This document shows, one piece after another, positions 15,970 through 23,769 of a DNA stretch of 33,608 nt (positions are counted from its first letter, which is position 1; each line of letters starts with the position of its first letter). Under the pieces are notes generated by a model. The model searched no databases. It had not been told where the DNA came from and saw nothing but the letters and a program-made list of their open reading frames with translations. Source of the stretch: Spirochaetota bacterium (GTDB taxonomy: Bacteria > Spirochaetota > UBA4802 > UBA5550); NCBI GenBank assembly GCA_022709405.1, contig JAKLIV010000024.1, positions 1 through 33,608 on the forward strand, in the 5' to 3' direction. Position numbers and translations under genes: made by a program.

Positions 15970-16914
15970 TCAGGCGTTAATGACGATGCTGTTTCTTCCC
16001 GCTTTGCCGGCTTTTTCCATCGCGGTCTCGGACCGCTTGACCAGGGAGTCGAGAAGAAGATCATTGCGCATGTGGGCGTCGATGGTGTTGTTGTCGACGA
16101 CGTTCTGATAGCTCAGATCCGAGAGCCCGATCCCGAGCATGATGTTCATCTTGCGTCCTTTGACCACAAAGGGTTTTTCGGTCATAGCGGAGAGAATCCT
16201 CTTGGCGACCTTCTGGGCGTTCTTTGATCCCGTGTCCGGGAGAAAAACCATAAAGTCGGTGACAGTATAGCGGCCCGCCACGTCATAGGGCCTGCATATG
16301 GCCTTCAGGCGCCTGCTCAGCTCGAGCAGCACCTCGTCTGCCGTCTCGTTTCCGTAGGTGGATACGATTTTTTTAAAATTCGTGGTCCCAATCATTATCG
16401 CAGAAAAATTCTTTTTCTCCCTGGAGGCCCTGCCCATTTCCTTCAGTGCCTCGTCGAGGAGGGCCCTTCTGTTCAATAGCCCGGTATGAGGGTCTTCCTT
16501 GGCGAACCTGATCAGTTTTTTCTTGGATTTGCTCGCCGAATCCTCGAGCTTCAACGTCCTCTGAGCGATCATCACCCTCATCGAGAGGTCATCCTTGCTG
16601 AGCGGTTTAAAAATATAGTCGTTGGCCCCGGACTTTATCAGCGACGCGACCTCTTTCTCGCGTTCGCGGGGAGAAATCAGGAGTATGTAAACATAGCCCT
16701 CGGTCTTGATCTTGCGGATTTTTCTGCAGAGATCTTCGGTGTCAGTCAGCTCTTTCGACATGTTTATGATCACTATTCCCGGCGACTGCTTCTGAATGCT
16801 CGCCACGGCTTCATCATGGGTCACGGATACGGTAGCCGACAGGTCCATTTCTTTCAGCGATTTTCCGATGGCGTCATATAATTTCTGCGTGCTGTCGATA
16901 AGATGTATCTTCAT
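15970..16914 (-). CDS. Pseudo-receiver plus degenerate GGDEF domain protein
   Basis: This 314-residue protein has a receiver-like domain (1-120) and a GGDEF domain (about 130-314). The phosphoacceptor Asp is replaced by Asn51 (IVIINMS), though Asp7, Ser81 and Lys103 remain. In the GGDEF domain the signature is TVTDF (217-221) and the metal Asp is lost (MIGTTNFKKI), so cyclase activity is unlikely. The inhibitory I-site RxxD is intact as RPYD (208-211), at the canonical five-residue spacing. It probably binds c-di-GMP without making it and signals independently of phosphorylation. The start is ATG 16914, with AGGTG six bases before it; a GTG at 16923 would add three residues. Confidence 0.85.
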   Translation of the reverse strand: MKIHLIDSTQKLYDAIGKSLKEMDLSATVSVTHDEAVASIQKQSPGIVIINMSKELTDTEDLCRKIRKIKTEGYVYILLISPREREKEVASLIKSGANDYIFKPLSKDDLSMRVMIAQRTLKLEDSASKSKKKLIRFAKEDPHTGLLNRRALLDEALKEMGRASREKKNFSAIMIGTTNFKKIVSTYGNETADEVLLELSRRLKAICRPYDVAGRYTVTDFMVFLPDTGSKNAQKVAKRILSAMTEKPFVVKGRKMNIMLGIGLSDLSYQNVVDNNTIDAHMRNDLLLDSLVKRSETAMEKAGKAGRNSIVINA

Positions 16915-16978
16915 TCCCTGCACCTGCCCCTGTTATGGATGTTTTATTTTCAGTTAATTAATGCTATTTGTCAACTAA

Positions 16979-17614
16979 TTATTGAATGAAGGCGTTTCGG
17001 ATATCGCTGACGACCGAGGCGAACACTTTTTCGGGAGCGCCGGAGCCGTCGATGACCACCGAGTTCTTTCCGAGGATCGAAAGATAATTTTTCCTGACCG
17101 CCGAGAGAAAATCTCCTTTCTCGAAAATCTCGGTCGTGCCCCCGTTATTGCGGCTCGCGATCCTGTTCATCGCAAGCACTGGATCGATGTCGATGAAATA
17201 AATCCTGTCCGGTTCAGGAAAACCCTCTTTCCTGTTTATTTCCATAATCTCGCCGGGGTCAATCCCCCCCGCGCCCTGATACGCCGCGTTGGAATAATAA
17301 TACCTGTCCATGACGATTACATCCCCCCTGCCGAGCGCCGGAATGACGTTCATGGCCACATCCTCCCTCCTGTCGAGGATGAAAAGCCTGACCTGCTCCC
17401 ACGGGTCAGGCGCAGCGTTCCCGGAGAGCATCTTCCTGATTTCGGCGCCCCAGACTCCGCGCGTGGGTTCGGCCAGCCGCGCCACCGGCACCGACATCGA
17501 GTCAAGCAGGCCGGCAAGCATGTCGGCCTGGGTCGTCTTACCTGACCCGTCAATCCCCTCAAAGAGAATAAAAAGAGGTCCCCGCAGTTTTTTCAAAGCT
17601 TCGTCATCCTTCAT
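16979..17614 (-). CDS. tmk: Thymidylate kinase
   Basis: A 211-residue kinase that makes dTDP from dTMP. It has the P-loop FEGIDGSGKTTQ, the DRY motif in VIVMDRYYYSNAAYQG, the AEPTRG region and a LID segment near ASRNNGGTTEIFE. The start is ATG 17614, with AAGGTG six bases upstream; an in-frame extension lies inside the upstream gene. It overlaps the Sua5-type gene by 11 bases and is its operon partner. Motifs and length are canonical; essential in DNA synthesis. Confidence 0.94.
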   Translation of the reverse strand: MKDDEALKKLRGPLFILFEGIDGSGKTTQADMLAGLLDSMSVPVARLAEPTRGVWGAEIRKMLSGNAAPDPWEQVRLFILDRREDVAMNVIPALGRGDVIVMDRYYYSNAAYQGAGGIDPGEIMEINRKEGFPEPDRIYFIDIDPVLAMNRIASRNNGGTTEIFEKGDFLSAVRKNYLSILGKNSVVIDGSGAPEKVFASVVSDIRNAFIQ

Positions 17615-18605
17615 GACCGGCACCTTCAACCGACTCCCGGCCCCTTTTCGAGGCCCTTGCAAGCCTGTCCATTATCGCCACGCCCAGTCCCTGGAGCGGG
17701 ACCTTCTCCGCGTATATCACCGAAAGGCCCAGCGCATCGAGCCGGTGAAGCACCGAAAACAGGTTCGCCGCCGCCTCGCGCATATCCCCCTGCCTCGAAA
17801 GAAAGGCTATTCTGCCTGTTCCGGTGTCATCTCCTTTTCGCATGAAATAGACGTACCCCGCCCTTTTATCGGAGATGTCGAGGCCGCTGAAATCATCGAC
17901 CACCCTCACCGGCGTCACGGGCGAATAATGATAGGGAAGCTGCCCGGGGGATTCTGGCGCGGTGCCCGATCCGGTCCGGGTTGCAAGGGGACCAGCGATT
18001 TCCGCTATTCGTTCCGGCTCCGTTCCTCCGGGCCGCAATAAGACCGGGACCCCGCTTCCATCGATCCTGATTATGGTGGATTCGACCCCGACAGAGCACT
18101 CCCCGCCGTCGAGAATCATGTCGACACGGTCCCCCATCTGCGCGAGCACGTGCCGGGCGCTGGTCGGGCTGATATACCCGAACGGGTTCGCACTCGGCGC
18201 GGCCACGGGCGTGCCGCACTCCCTGATCAGATCGAGCGCGACCGGATGGGAAGGCATCCGGATGCCGACGGTATCGAGGCCCGCGGTCACGATGTCGGGC
18301 ACCATCCCGGTCTTTTTAAGCACAAGAGTGAGCGGTCCGGGCCAGAACCGCCGCGCGAGAACCATGGCCTGCGGCGGAACTTCAAAACTAAGCCTCTCAA
18401 GCCATGAAATGTCTGCTATATGAACGATCAGCGGATCGAAGTAAGGCCTGCCCTTTGCCTCGAAGATACGCGACACGGCCAGCGGGTTGAGCGCGTCCGC
18501 ACCGAGTCCGTACACGGTCTCGGTCGGGAAAGCCACTATCCCCCCCCCATTGATGACCCGCGCGGCCCTTGAGATGTTCTCGATGTTGCCTGATGAAATT
18601 TCCAT
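17604..18605 (-). CDS. sua5: L-threonylcarbamoyladenylate synthase (Sua5/YwlC type)
   Basis: A 333-residue enzyme that makes threonylcarbamoyl-AMP from Thr, bicarbonate and ATP for the t6A modification of tRNAs. The YrdC domain (about 1-195) has GGGIVAFPTETVYGLGADA, KGRPYFDPLIVHI, FWPGPLTLVL, RMPSHP, PVAAPSANPFGYISPTSA and STIIRID. The PGQLPYHYSP linker and about 100 further residues form the C-terminal Sua5 domain, which separates it from the shorter TsaC. No ribosome-binding site precedes the ATG. A TTTACA / GACAAT pair about 35-60 bases upstream could be the promoter. It overlaps tmk. Confidence 0.92.
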   Translation of the reverse strand: MEISSGNIENISRAARVINGGGIVAFPTETVYGLGADALNPLAVSRIFEAKGRPYFDPLIVHIADISWLERLSFEVPPQAMVLARRFWPGPLTLVLKKTGMVPDIVTAGLDTVGIRMPSHPVALDLIRECGTPVAAPSANPFGYISPTSARHVLAQMGDRVDMILDGGECSVGVESTIIRIDGSGVPVLLRPGGTEPERIAEIAGPLATRTGSGTAPESPGQLPYHYSPVTPVRVVDDFSGLDISDKRAGYVYFMRKGDDTGTGRIAFLSRQGDMREAAANLFSVLHRLDALGLSVIYAEKVPLQGLGVAIMDRLARASKRGRESVEGAGHEG

Positions 18606-18689
18606 GTTGACGGACAGCGTAATTTACTGCAATATATCAATTGTCCTTTCTACTCGGCGCGATGTAAAGGACAATTTCACCATAAAGAT

Positions 18690-18717
18690 TTGACAAGCCG
18701 GCCGAGCGGATGCTAAT
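18690..18717 (+). promoter_or_regulatory. Sigma70 promoter of the outer-membrane protein gene
   Basis: A perfect TTGACA (18690-18695) with GCTAAT (18712-18717) at 16 bases spacing; the ATG is 36 bases downstream. The -10 matches at 4 of 6 positions. Confidence 0.5.
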
Positions 18718-18753
18718 TTGTATTGACCGCGAATGAGACACAAGGAGGCCTCC

Positions 18754-19515
18754 ATGATAATAAAATCGGGACTGATCGCTCTGCTGCTCGCTCTCATGAT
18801 CAACGCCGCAGCTTTCGCGGCTCAGGTCGAAGAAACCGATGATATCGACAGCTTCCTCGAGGACGAAAAAGTCGAGAAAACATACGAAAGCAGCGGACAA
18901 AAGGCCGGCGCCGACAAAAAGATACCGCACAAGATCTTCTCGCTCGGGCTGGGATTCAATTTCGGGGTTTTTATCAGCGACGACATGGAAGACATCAACA
19001 GGCACATCTACAACAAGGTTGTAGAAGACGACTATCTAAGCACGATAACCTTCGGAGACGCGAAGATGTATCTCAACATGGTTCCCCGCTTCACCATCAA
19101 CGTCATGCCGGTCCGCTATTTCATGATACAGTTTCTCGGCGAGGTCGGATGGGGCCCCAAGGTGGTCATGTCGTTCGGGTCAGACTCCCAGACCTTCCAT
19201 TTCCTGAGATACTCGCCCGGGATCGTCCTGAACGGATATATCCCCATAGGCGAAACCGGGACCTACTCGTTTTTCCTGGGCGGCGGAGCGTTCTACCATT
19301 TCTTTGAATTCGAAAGTTTCGAGGCGCAGGGCTTCGGGGGCCGCGGCCAGCTGGGTTTCAGGATAGACTGGAAAACCATCGGACTCGAGATATTCGCCGC
19401 ATACGATTACGCCCGGGCCGAAACCGGGGACTACGACGCCTATATCGGCCGCAAAATGACCCTGGATTACAGCAGCGTGCTGATCGGGCTCAACCTCTAC
19501 TTCAAGATCATATAA
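18754..19515 (+). CDS. Outer-membrane beta-barrel protein, function unknown
   Basis: This 253-residue product begins with a signal peptide (MIIKSGLIALLLALMINAAA, cut after AAFA) and an acidic, low-complexity N-terminal segment (about 24-50). The remainder alternates polar and aromatic residues in strands with Gly-rich turns, such as FSLGLGFNFGVFI, FMIQFLGEVGWGP and FFLGGGAFYHFFEFESF, as in an eight-to-ten-strand barrel. AAGGAGG five bases before ATG 18754 sets the start; an earlier in-frame ATG at 18733 lacks one. Barrels of this look are common in spirochaete-like genomes and have no specific function assigned. It converges on the sigma54 activator gene. Confidence 0.75.
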   Translation: MIIKSGLIALLLALMINAAAFAAQVEETDDIDSFLEDEKVEKTYESSGQKAGADKKIPHKIFSLGLGFNFGVFISDDMEDINRHIYNKVVEDDYLSTITFGDAKMYLNMVPRFTINVMPVRYFMIQFLGEVGWGPKVVMSFGSDSQTFHFLRYSPGIVLNGYIPIGETGTYSFFLGGGAFYHFFEFESFEAQGFGGRGQLGFRIDWKTIGLEIFAAYDYARAETGDYDAYIGRKMTLDYSSVLIGLNLYFKII

Positions 19516-19520
19516 GCCGG

Positions 19521-19543
19521 GCTTTCGCATTATCCGCGAAAGC
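19521..19543. terminator. Hairpin between convergent barrel and activator genes
   Basis: A perfect 8-base stem GCTTTCGC/GCGAAAGC with a 7-base loop. The right arm and the loop overlap the last codons of the activator gene. No T-run follows on either strand, so it is a weak or factor-dependent terminator at best. Confidence 0.3.
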
Positions 19544-21110
19544 GGCGATAGTCGAGCCCGAGCTGGCTCATCCGGTAATGCAGGATGCGCTTGGTCGTGC
19601 CCAGAAGCTCGGCCGCCCTGGTGATGTTCCCGTGCGTCATCTTCAGATAATCGGTTATTATCTCGCGGTGGAACTGGCTGGTCATCGAATCGAGCGTGCC
19701 GGCGTCCCTTTCAGGCCCTGACGCCATCTGCAGGGACGGGGGCAGATGGTAGCTGCGAATGACGTCCTCCCTGCTTATGATGACCGCCCGCTGTATGCAG
19801 TTTTCGAGCTCGCGCACGTTTCCGGGCCAGTGATAGCTCGCCAGCATGTCTATGGCCTCGCTGCTGATCCTCCGGATGTCCTTGTTCATTTCACGGTTGT
19901 ATTTGCCGAGAAAATGATCGGCGAGCAGCAGGATGTCCGCCTTGCGCTCCCGAAGCGGCGGCGAAAACAGCGGAAAAACATTCAGCCTGTAAAAGAGATC
20001 CTGCCTGAACTCGTTTCGCGCGACCATGGCCTCAAGATCCCGGTGGGTTGCGGCTATGATAAGGACATCAAGAACGATGGAGGAAGTACCGCCAAGCCGC
20101 TCCATCCTGCGCTCCTGTAAAACACGAAGCAGCTTCACCTGCAGGGTGAAATCGAGGTCACCGATCTCGTCCAGAAAAATCGCCCCTCCCTGGGCGAGTT
20201 CGAAGCGGCCCTTCTTCTGGCTCAGCGCGCCGGTGAAAGCCCCGCGCTCATGGCCGAAAAGCTCGCTCTCGATTAGGCCCGGGGGAAGGGAGGCCACGTT
20301 CACCTTGACATACGGTTTTCCCTTGCGGTCGCTGGATTCATACACCGCATCCGCGATCAGCTCCTTGCCTGTGCCGGTTTCGCCGGTGATGAGCACCGTT
20401 GTGGCCGTCGGCGCGACCATGAGTATCTTCTCGTAAAGATCCTGCATGCTGTGGGAGCTGCCGATTATTGAGCCGACGCCGGTCCTGCCCGAAAGGCGCA
20501 TTTTGAGTATCCTGTTTTCCTCTTCGAGCGCCGACTGGCGGAGCTTCATCTCTTTTTTGTCCTTGAGCGAGCCGGAGATTATCACCGCTACGGCGGTAAG
20601 CAGCGTCAGCTCGCGGTCAAGAGGAGTTTTCCGGTCATGGATAAAATCGATGGAAAGCGTCCCGATGACTGTTTCATCCACCACAACCGGAACGCATATG
20701 AACGCGCAGTTGTGGCCCGAATTGGCCTTCCTGGCGCCGGTCCTGTTCAGGAAGAGAGGCTCCTCGTCTATCGAAGGAATGACCATGGGTTTTTTACTCT
20801 CAATGACCGAACCGATTATACCTTCTCCAGGCCGGTATTTACCTTTTGCCGCCTCCTCTTCGCTGTATCCGTATGAGGTGTCGATGAAAATATCCCCCGA
20901 GTCCTCATCGTAAATCGTGATGGAGCCCCTCTGAATGTCAAGAGCGGCGGCAAGCAGGCCCATGATCCCGTTGAAAAGGCTTTCCGGATCTTCCGAGCCC
21001 GTGACCATGGACCCGACTTTCATTAATACGGCGCTGTCGGTCGGCGAATTGTCGCCCTGCCGGCCGTTACCCGTTTGTTCACCGCCTGAATGATAAGCGA
21101 CTTCAATCAT
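19530..21110 (-). CDS. NifA-like sigma54 enhancer-binding activator (GAF-AAA+-Fis)
   Basis: A 526-residue regulator. A GAF sensor (about 30-185) is followed by a sigma54-activation AAA+ domain with Walker A GETGTGKE (243-250), the sigma54 contact loop GAFTGA (290-295) and Walker B IFLDEI (311-316). The C-terminus is a Fis-type helix-turn-helix (about 494-520). The GAF-AAA+-HTH order and HTH ending resemble NifA/NtrC-group activators of nitrogen genes. No receiver domain is present, so input is by ligand or PII at the GAF domain. Start ATG 21110 is chosen because the region upstream is regulatory; the ribosome-binding site is weak. It sits amid two amtB-glnK modules and gltBD. Confidence 0.88.
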   Translation of the reverse strand: MIEVAYHSGGEQTGNGRQGDNSPTDSAVLMKVGSMVTGSEDPESLFNGIMGLLAAALDIQRGSITIYDEDSGDIFIDTSYGYSEEEAAKGKYRPGEGIIGSVIESKKPMVIPSIDEEPLFLNRTGARKANSGHNCAFICVPVVVDETVIGTLSIDFIHDRKTPLDRELTLLTAVAVIISGSLKDKKEMKLRQSALEEENRILKMRLSGRTGVGSIIGSSHSMQDLYEKILMVAPTATTVLITGETGTGKELIADAVYESSDRKGKPYVKVNVASLPPGLIESELFGHERGAFTGALSQKKGRFELAQGGAIFLDEIGDLDFTLQVKLLRVLQERRMERLGGTSSIVLDVLIIAATHRDLEAMVARNEFRQDLFYRLNVFPLFSPPLRERKADILLLADHFLGKYNREMNKDIRRISSEAIDMLASYHWPGNVRELENCIQRAVIISREDVIRSYHLPPSLQMASGPERDAGTLDSMTSQFHREIITDYLKMTHGNITRAAELLGTTKRILHYRMSQLGLDYRRFRG

Positions 21111-21225
21111 TGAAATGCCCGCTGCATGATACGATTTGAGCGTAAATACCCGCTCGATCAGAACATGAAACCAAGATAATGCATGTCGGAAAAGAGAAAA
21201 GACGTTTTTCCGCCGGGGGCGACAA

Positions 21226-21243
21226 TTTAACAAAAGTGTAACA
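21226..21243. promoter_or_regulatory. Palindrome TTTAACA-N4-TGTAACA upstream of the sigma54 activator
   Basis: TTTAACAAAAGTGTAACA matches the perfect palindrome at 26933-26950 at 13 of 18 positions, with an intact TGTAACA arm. It is 116 bases before the activator ATG, in the gap after the ferredoxin gene, so the activator may control its own gene. Confidence 0.4.
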
Positions 21244-21259
21244 AGCGCGGATTATCGGT

Positions 21260-21520
21260 TCATTTTACGGAAACAGCCCCGGCCGGGCAAACCTCGACGC
21301 ATTTCATGCATCTGATACACAACGAGGGCCATAGCGGCGTCACACGCCATTTCCGGGGGTCGCACGGGTCATTTTCGGCCGCGCCGAGGGTCTGGTGAAG
21401 CAGAAACACCGCAGGGCCGCACGCCCGCAGGCAGGCGCAGCATTCGCGCGGATCGACTCCCCTGCCGTCCCCGCATAGGCCGTAATCGACCGTAATCCCG
21501 GTTTTTCGGCGGAAAAACAT
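21260..21520 (-). CDS. Small ferredoxin-like iron-sulfur protein
   Basis: An 86-residue Cys-rich protein. C-terminal CIRCMKCVEVCPAGAV (Cys68, 71, 74, 78) is a standard [4Fe-4S] binding motif. An N-terminal group Cys16, Cys27, Cys28, Cys30 and Cys34 (ECCACLRACGPAV) may hold a second cluster, and Cys53 is extra. Its start overlaps the upstream gene by one base (TGATG), so it is coupled to the larger ferredoxin protein. The gap to the activator is 150 bases. It should be a cytoplasmic electron carrier or a subunit of an oxidoreductase; its partner is not visible. A longer frame reading 5' of this start lies inside the neighbour and is out of phase with it. Confidence 0.75.
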   Translation of the reverse strand: MFFRRKTGITVDYGLCGDGRGVDPRECCACLRACGPAVFLLHQTLGAAENDPCDPRKWRVTPLWPSLCIRCMKCVEVCPAGAVSVK

Positions 21521-22389
21521 CAGTACTTTCCCCTGACTTCGGGAACCTCGTCCCTGGGGGCGAGATACAGGGCCCCGCGCTGGCACACGTGACGGCACAC
21601 GCCGCATCCGTAGCATGCCTCGATGTCGGCCGAGACCATCCCGCTGCCGGGCGCCATCTTCAGCGCTCCGAAGGGGCATCGGGCGGCGCACGCACCGCAG
21701 CCGACGCACGCCGAGTCGTTGACGCATATCACATACTCGGCCTTGTAAATCGACATTATGCCGAAGTCGAACCTGGGCCTTATGCCGGCGCATTCCGGGT
21801 TCGCGCACGAACAGAGATTGTTGATGTAGGGGAAAGGTCCAAACCAGATGGTTCCGATATATCCCCTCCTGTTATGCGAGGTGAAGCGAGCGACCGCCTC
21901 CTTGCGTGTCAAAAAAAATTTGTCCTTTTCAGGGATGAACCTGGGGAGCCTGCCGGCGATTTCGGACATCACGCCGAAATTTATACAGCAGGATTCCTTT
22001 ATCCCCCTGCTCATGTAGCGGCACATGCAGTTTTTTTCTATGATGGGCTCTGCAGCGCATTCTTCGAGTATGGCGATTCCGTCCTCGAGAGGCACGACCT
22101 GGCCGATATGCCCCTCAGCCCTGAAGGGATTCGAGGGCGGCTTCGTGCTGTGGAGCATCCGTTCGGCCATGCTCTTGATCAGGCGGCCGACAACTGGTAT
22201 CCTCAGTCTGTAATCCAGGCCGATGCCGCTGACGCCCCATACAGGCCTCACCGCCATCTGCTCGAAATTCTTGTACTGCTCGAGAAGAAAATCCCTGAGA
22301 TCGTATTTCTCCGCTATTTCATTGGAATAATGACTCGCGTTGAGATACCATTTTCCTCCGGCGCCGTGTTTCATGCACAACTCACACAT
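21520..22389 (-). CDS. 4Fe-4S ferredoxin-domain protein of unknown function
   Basis: A 289-residue cytoplasmic protein with four cysteine groups. They are CELC at 2-5; a middle set (Cys111, 121, 123, 134, 135); CSCANPEC at 193-200; and two ferredoxin motifs at the C-terminus, CVGCGACAARCPFGAL (228-238) and CYGCGVCRHVCQRGAL (259-269). The N-terminal CELCMKHGAGGKWYLN segment recalls a family of uncharacterised iron-sulfur proteins from anaerobes; I do not recognise a function. AGGAG before the ATG supports the start. It is translationally coupled to the small ferredoxin and lies upstream of the sigma54 activator. Confidence 0.7.
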   Translation of the reverse strand: MCELCMKHGAGGKWYLNASHYSNEIAEKYDLRDFLLEQYKNFEQMAVRPVWGVSGIGLDYRLRIPVVGRLIKSMAERMLHSTKPPSNPFRAEGHIGQVVPLEDGIAILEECAAEPIIEKNCMCRYMSRGIKESCCINFGVMSEIAGRLPRFIPEKDKFFLTRKEAVARFTSHNRRGYIGTIWFGPFPYINNLCSCANPECAGIRPRFDFGIMSIYKAEYVICVNDSACVGCGACAARCPFGALKMAPGSGMVSADIEACYGCGVCRHVCQRGALYLAPRDEVPEVRGKY

Positions 22390-22575
22390 GATGCTCTCCT
22401 GAAAACCGGGATTCCCTTACGACAAAAAGATACGGATGTCAATTATTTATCAATGAAAAGTGAAAACCCCCGGGAAGGTGAACGGTTTCTCTTTTCTCAA
22501 TCGATGGATCATGAATGGATGATCGATACCGGGTCAAGCACAGAGATGCTGTCAAGACACCCTCCCTCCCTGCCA

Positions 22576-22610
22576 GTCGAAGCGTTTAAAATGTCATGTA
22601 TTGCTTCGAC
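22576..22610. repeat. Perfect 8-base inverted repeat between porin 2 and ferredoxin gene
   Basis: GTCGAAGC (22576-22583) and GCTTCGAC (22603-22610) flank a 19-base AT-rich spacer in a 289-base gap. It follows the porin stop on the minus strand. It could be an mRNA 3' stem or an operator for the ferredoxin gene. There is no T-run. Confidence 0.35.
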
Positions 22611-22678
22611 ACAGAGCCATCCTGGCCCTATTGCTGACAGGGGAGAGGCTGATGGCCGTTGATGCCCGTCAAATCATT

Positions 22679-23506
22679 CTAGAAAGACACTGCGGCTCCG
22701 AAACTGGCGTACCAGCGGTGAATATCGCTTCCCTCGTAAAAATCCTTCATCGGTACCGCCACATAGTGGAACGTACCCTCGAGAGAAAGAACGCCCTTGG
22801 TGAAACACAGACCCGCGGATGCGTCTATATCGCTGATCCCGAACGCGCTTTCGCTCTTGTAGTGGAAGTAGCCTGCCGCGAGCCCGAGACTTATGGCGAC
22901 TTCGGGAGTGACCTCGAACTCGTGCCCTATACCTGCCTGTACATAGAAATCCTTCTTGTTCTCGCCGGTCGTGCAGTAATCCTTGTCGACATAGTAGTCG
23001 TATGTGAACGATATAAAGGGAGACAGAAGACATTCAAATCCAAGCGAAACATATGCGGTGAGCATGCTCGCATCCGCGTCCATGGCTTTTTCCGAGTTGA
23101 AATAATACCAGTACCAGAGCCCCAGCCCGAGGGTCACCAGTTCATTGAAGGTGTACTCATAATCCAGGCCAGCGTCGAACGAATGGTAGTCGAAACCGTA
23201 GGCGTCCCGCCCTTTTCCCTCGAAAAAATAATCCGCAGCGAACTCGGCGGCGACACCCAGGGTGAGGCCGGTCGAGAATATTTCCCAGGAGAGTGAAGGA
23301 TAGAATGCGCCCTCCCCGTCGTACATGTATGTTCCGCGCCACAGATAGGCGCTGTAATAGGTAAGCCCTACCGACAGACCGATGGCGCTGTCTTCCTGTT
23401 CCTCTTCTGCGGCCGCTTCTTTTTCCTGTGAATAGGCTCCTACCGTAAGCAGGAAAACCATCAGCAGGCTCAGCACACCGGCGTTGAAACCCGATATTTT
23501 TTTCAT
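22679..23506 (-). CDS. TorF-like putative porin, paralog 2
   Basis: A 275-residue outer-membrane protein with a signal peptide ending GAYSQ, a short acidic linker and beta strands rich in Tyr, Phe and Gly. The N-terminal LSVGLTYYSAYLWRGTYMYDGEGAFYPSLSW pattern is that of the TorF/Gcw_chp family of putative porins. It ends in Phe (AVSF), the usual last residue of barrel proteins. GGAGG before ATG 23506 sets the start; earlier in-frame ATGs lack one. It is a close duplicate of the gene just upstream, roughly two thirds identical by eye, both downstream of amtB-glnK. Function in nitrogen compound passage across the outer membrane is inferred from context only. Confidence 0.82.
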   Translation of the reverse strand: MKKISGFNAGVLSLLMVFLLTVGAYSQEKEAAAEEEQEDSAIGLSVGLTYYSAYLWRGTYMYDGEGAFYPSLSWEIFSTGLTLGVAAEFAADYFFEGKGRDAYGFDYHSFDAGLDYEYTFNELVTLGLGLWYWYYFNSEKAMDADASMLTAYVSLGFECLLSPFISFTYDYYVDKDYCTTGENKKDFYVQAGIGHEFEVTPEVAISLGLAAGYFHYKSESAFGISDIDASAGLCFTKGVLSLEGTFHYVAVPMKDFYEGSDIHRWYASFGAAVSF

Positions 23507-23717
23507 GATTTCCTCCATAAAAATCATAGATGGCATTATACGATATGAGAATTAAAACAATCAGAAAAAATTACAAGTATAATCCGCCGGGTTTCAATCA
23601 TTAAAAGCATGAAAAATACTTATCCCGAGACCGGCAGGACTACTTCGCAGCATAGTACCGTTTCGTGATATCAGAAGAGAATGTCGGGGACAGCAGAAAA
23701 ACAACCAGGCGGGAAAC

Positions 23718-23751
23718 GCTGCGGGGCAGGGGATCATCCCCGGCCCGCAGC
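23718..23751. repeat. Long imperfect hairpin between the two porin genes
   Basis: An outer 8-base stem GCTGCGGG/CCCGCAGC, a small internal loop and an inner GGGG/CCCC stem around ATCAT. It is 19 bases after the stop of porin 1. No T-run follows directly, so it may protect or process the mRNA rather than terminate it. Confidence 0.45.
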
Positions 23752-23769
23752 ATCCTAAAATATTACTGC

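Noticed and set aside
22548-22561. GG-N10-GC on the minus strand before the iron-sulfur genes
   Set aside because: Only the invariant dinucleotides fit; the flanking bases do not match TGGCACG-N4-TTGCA.
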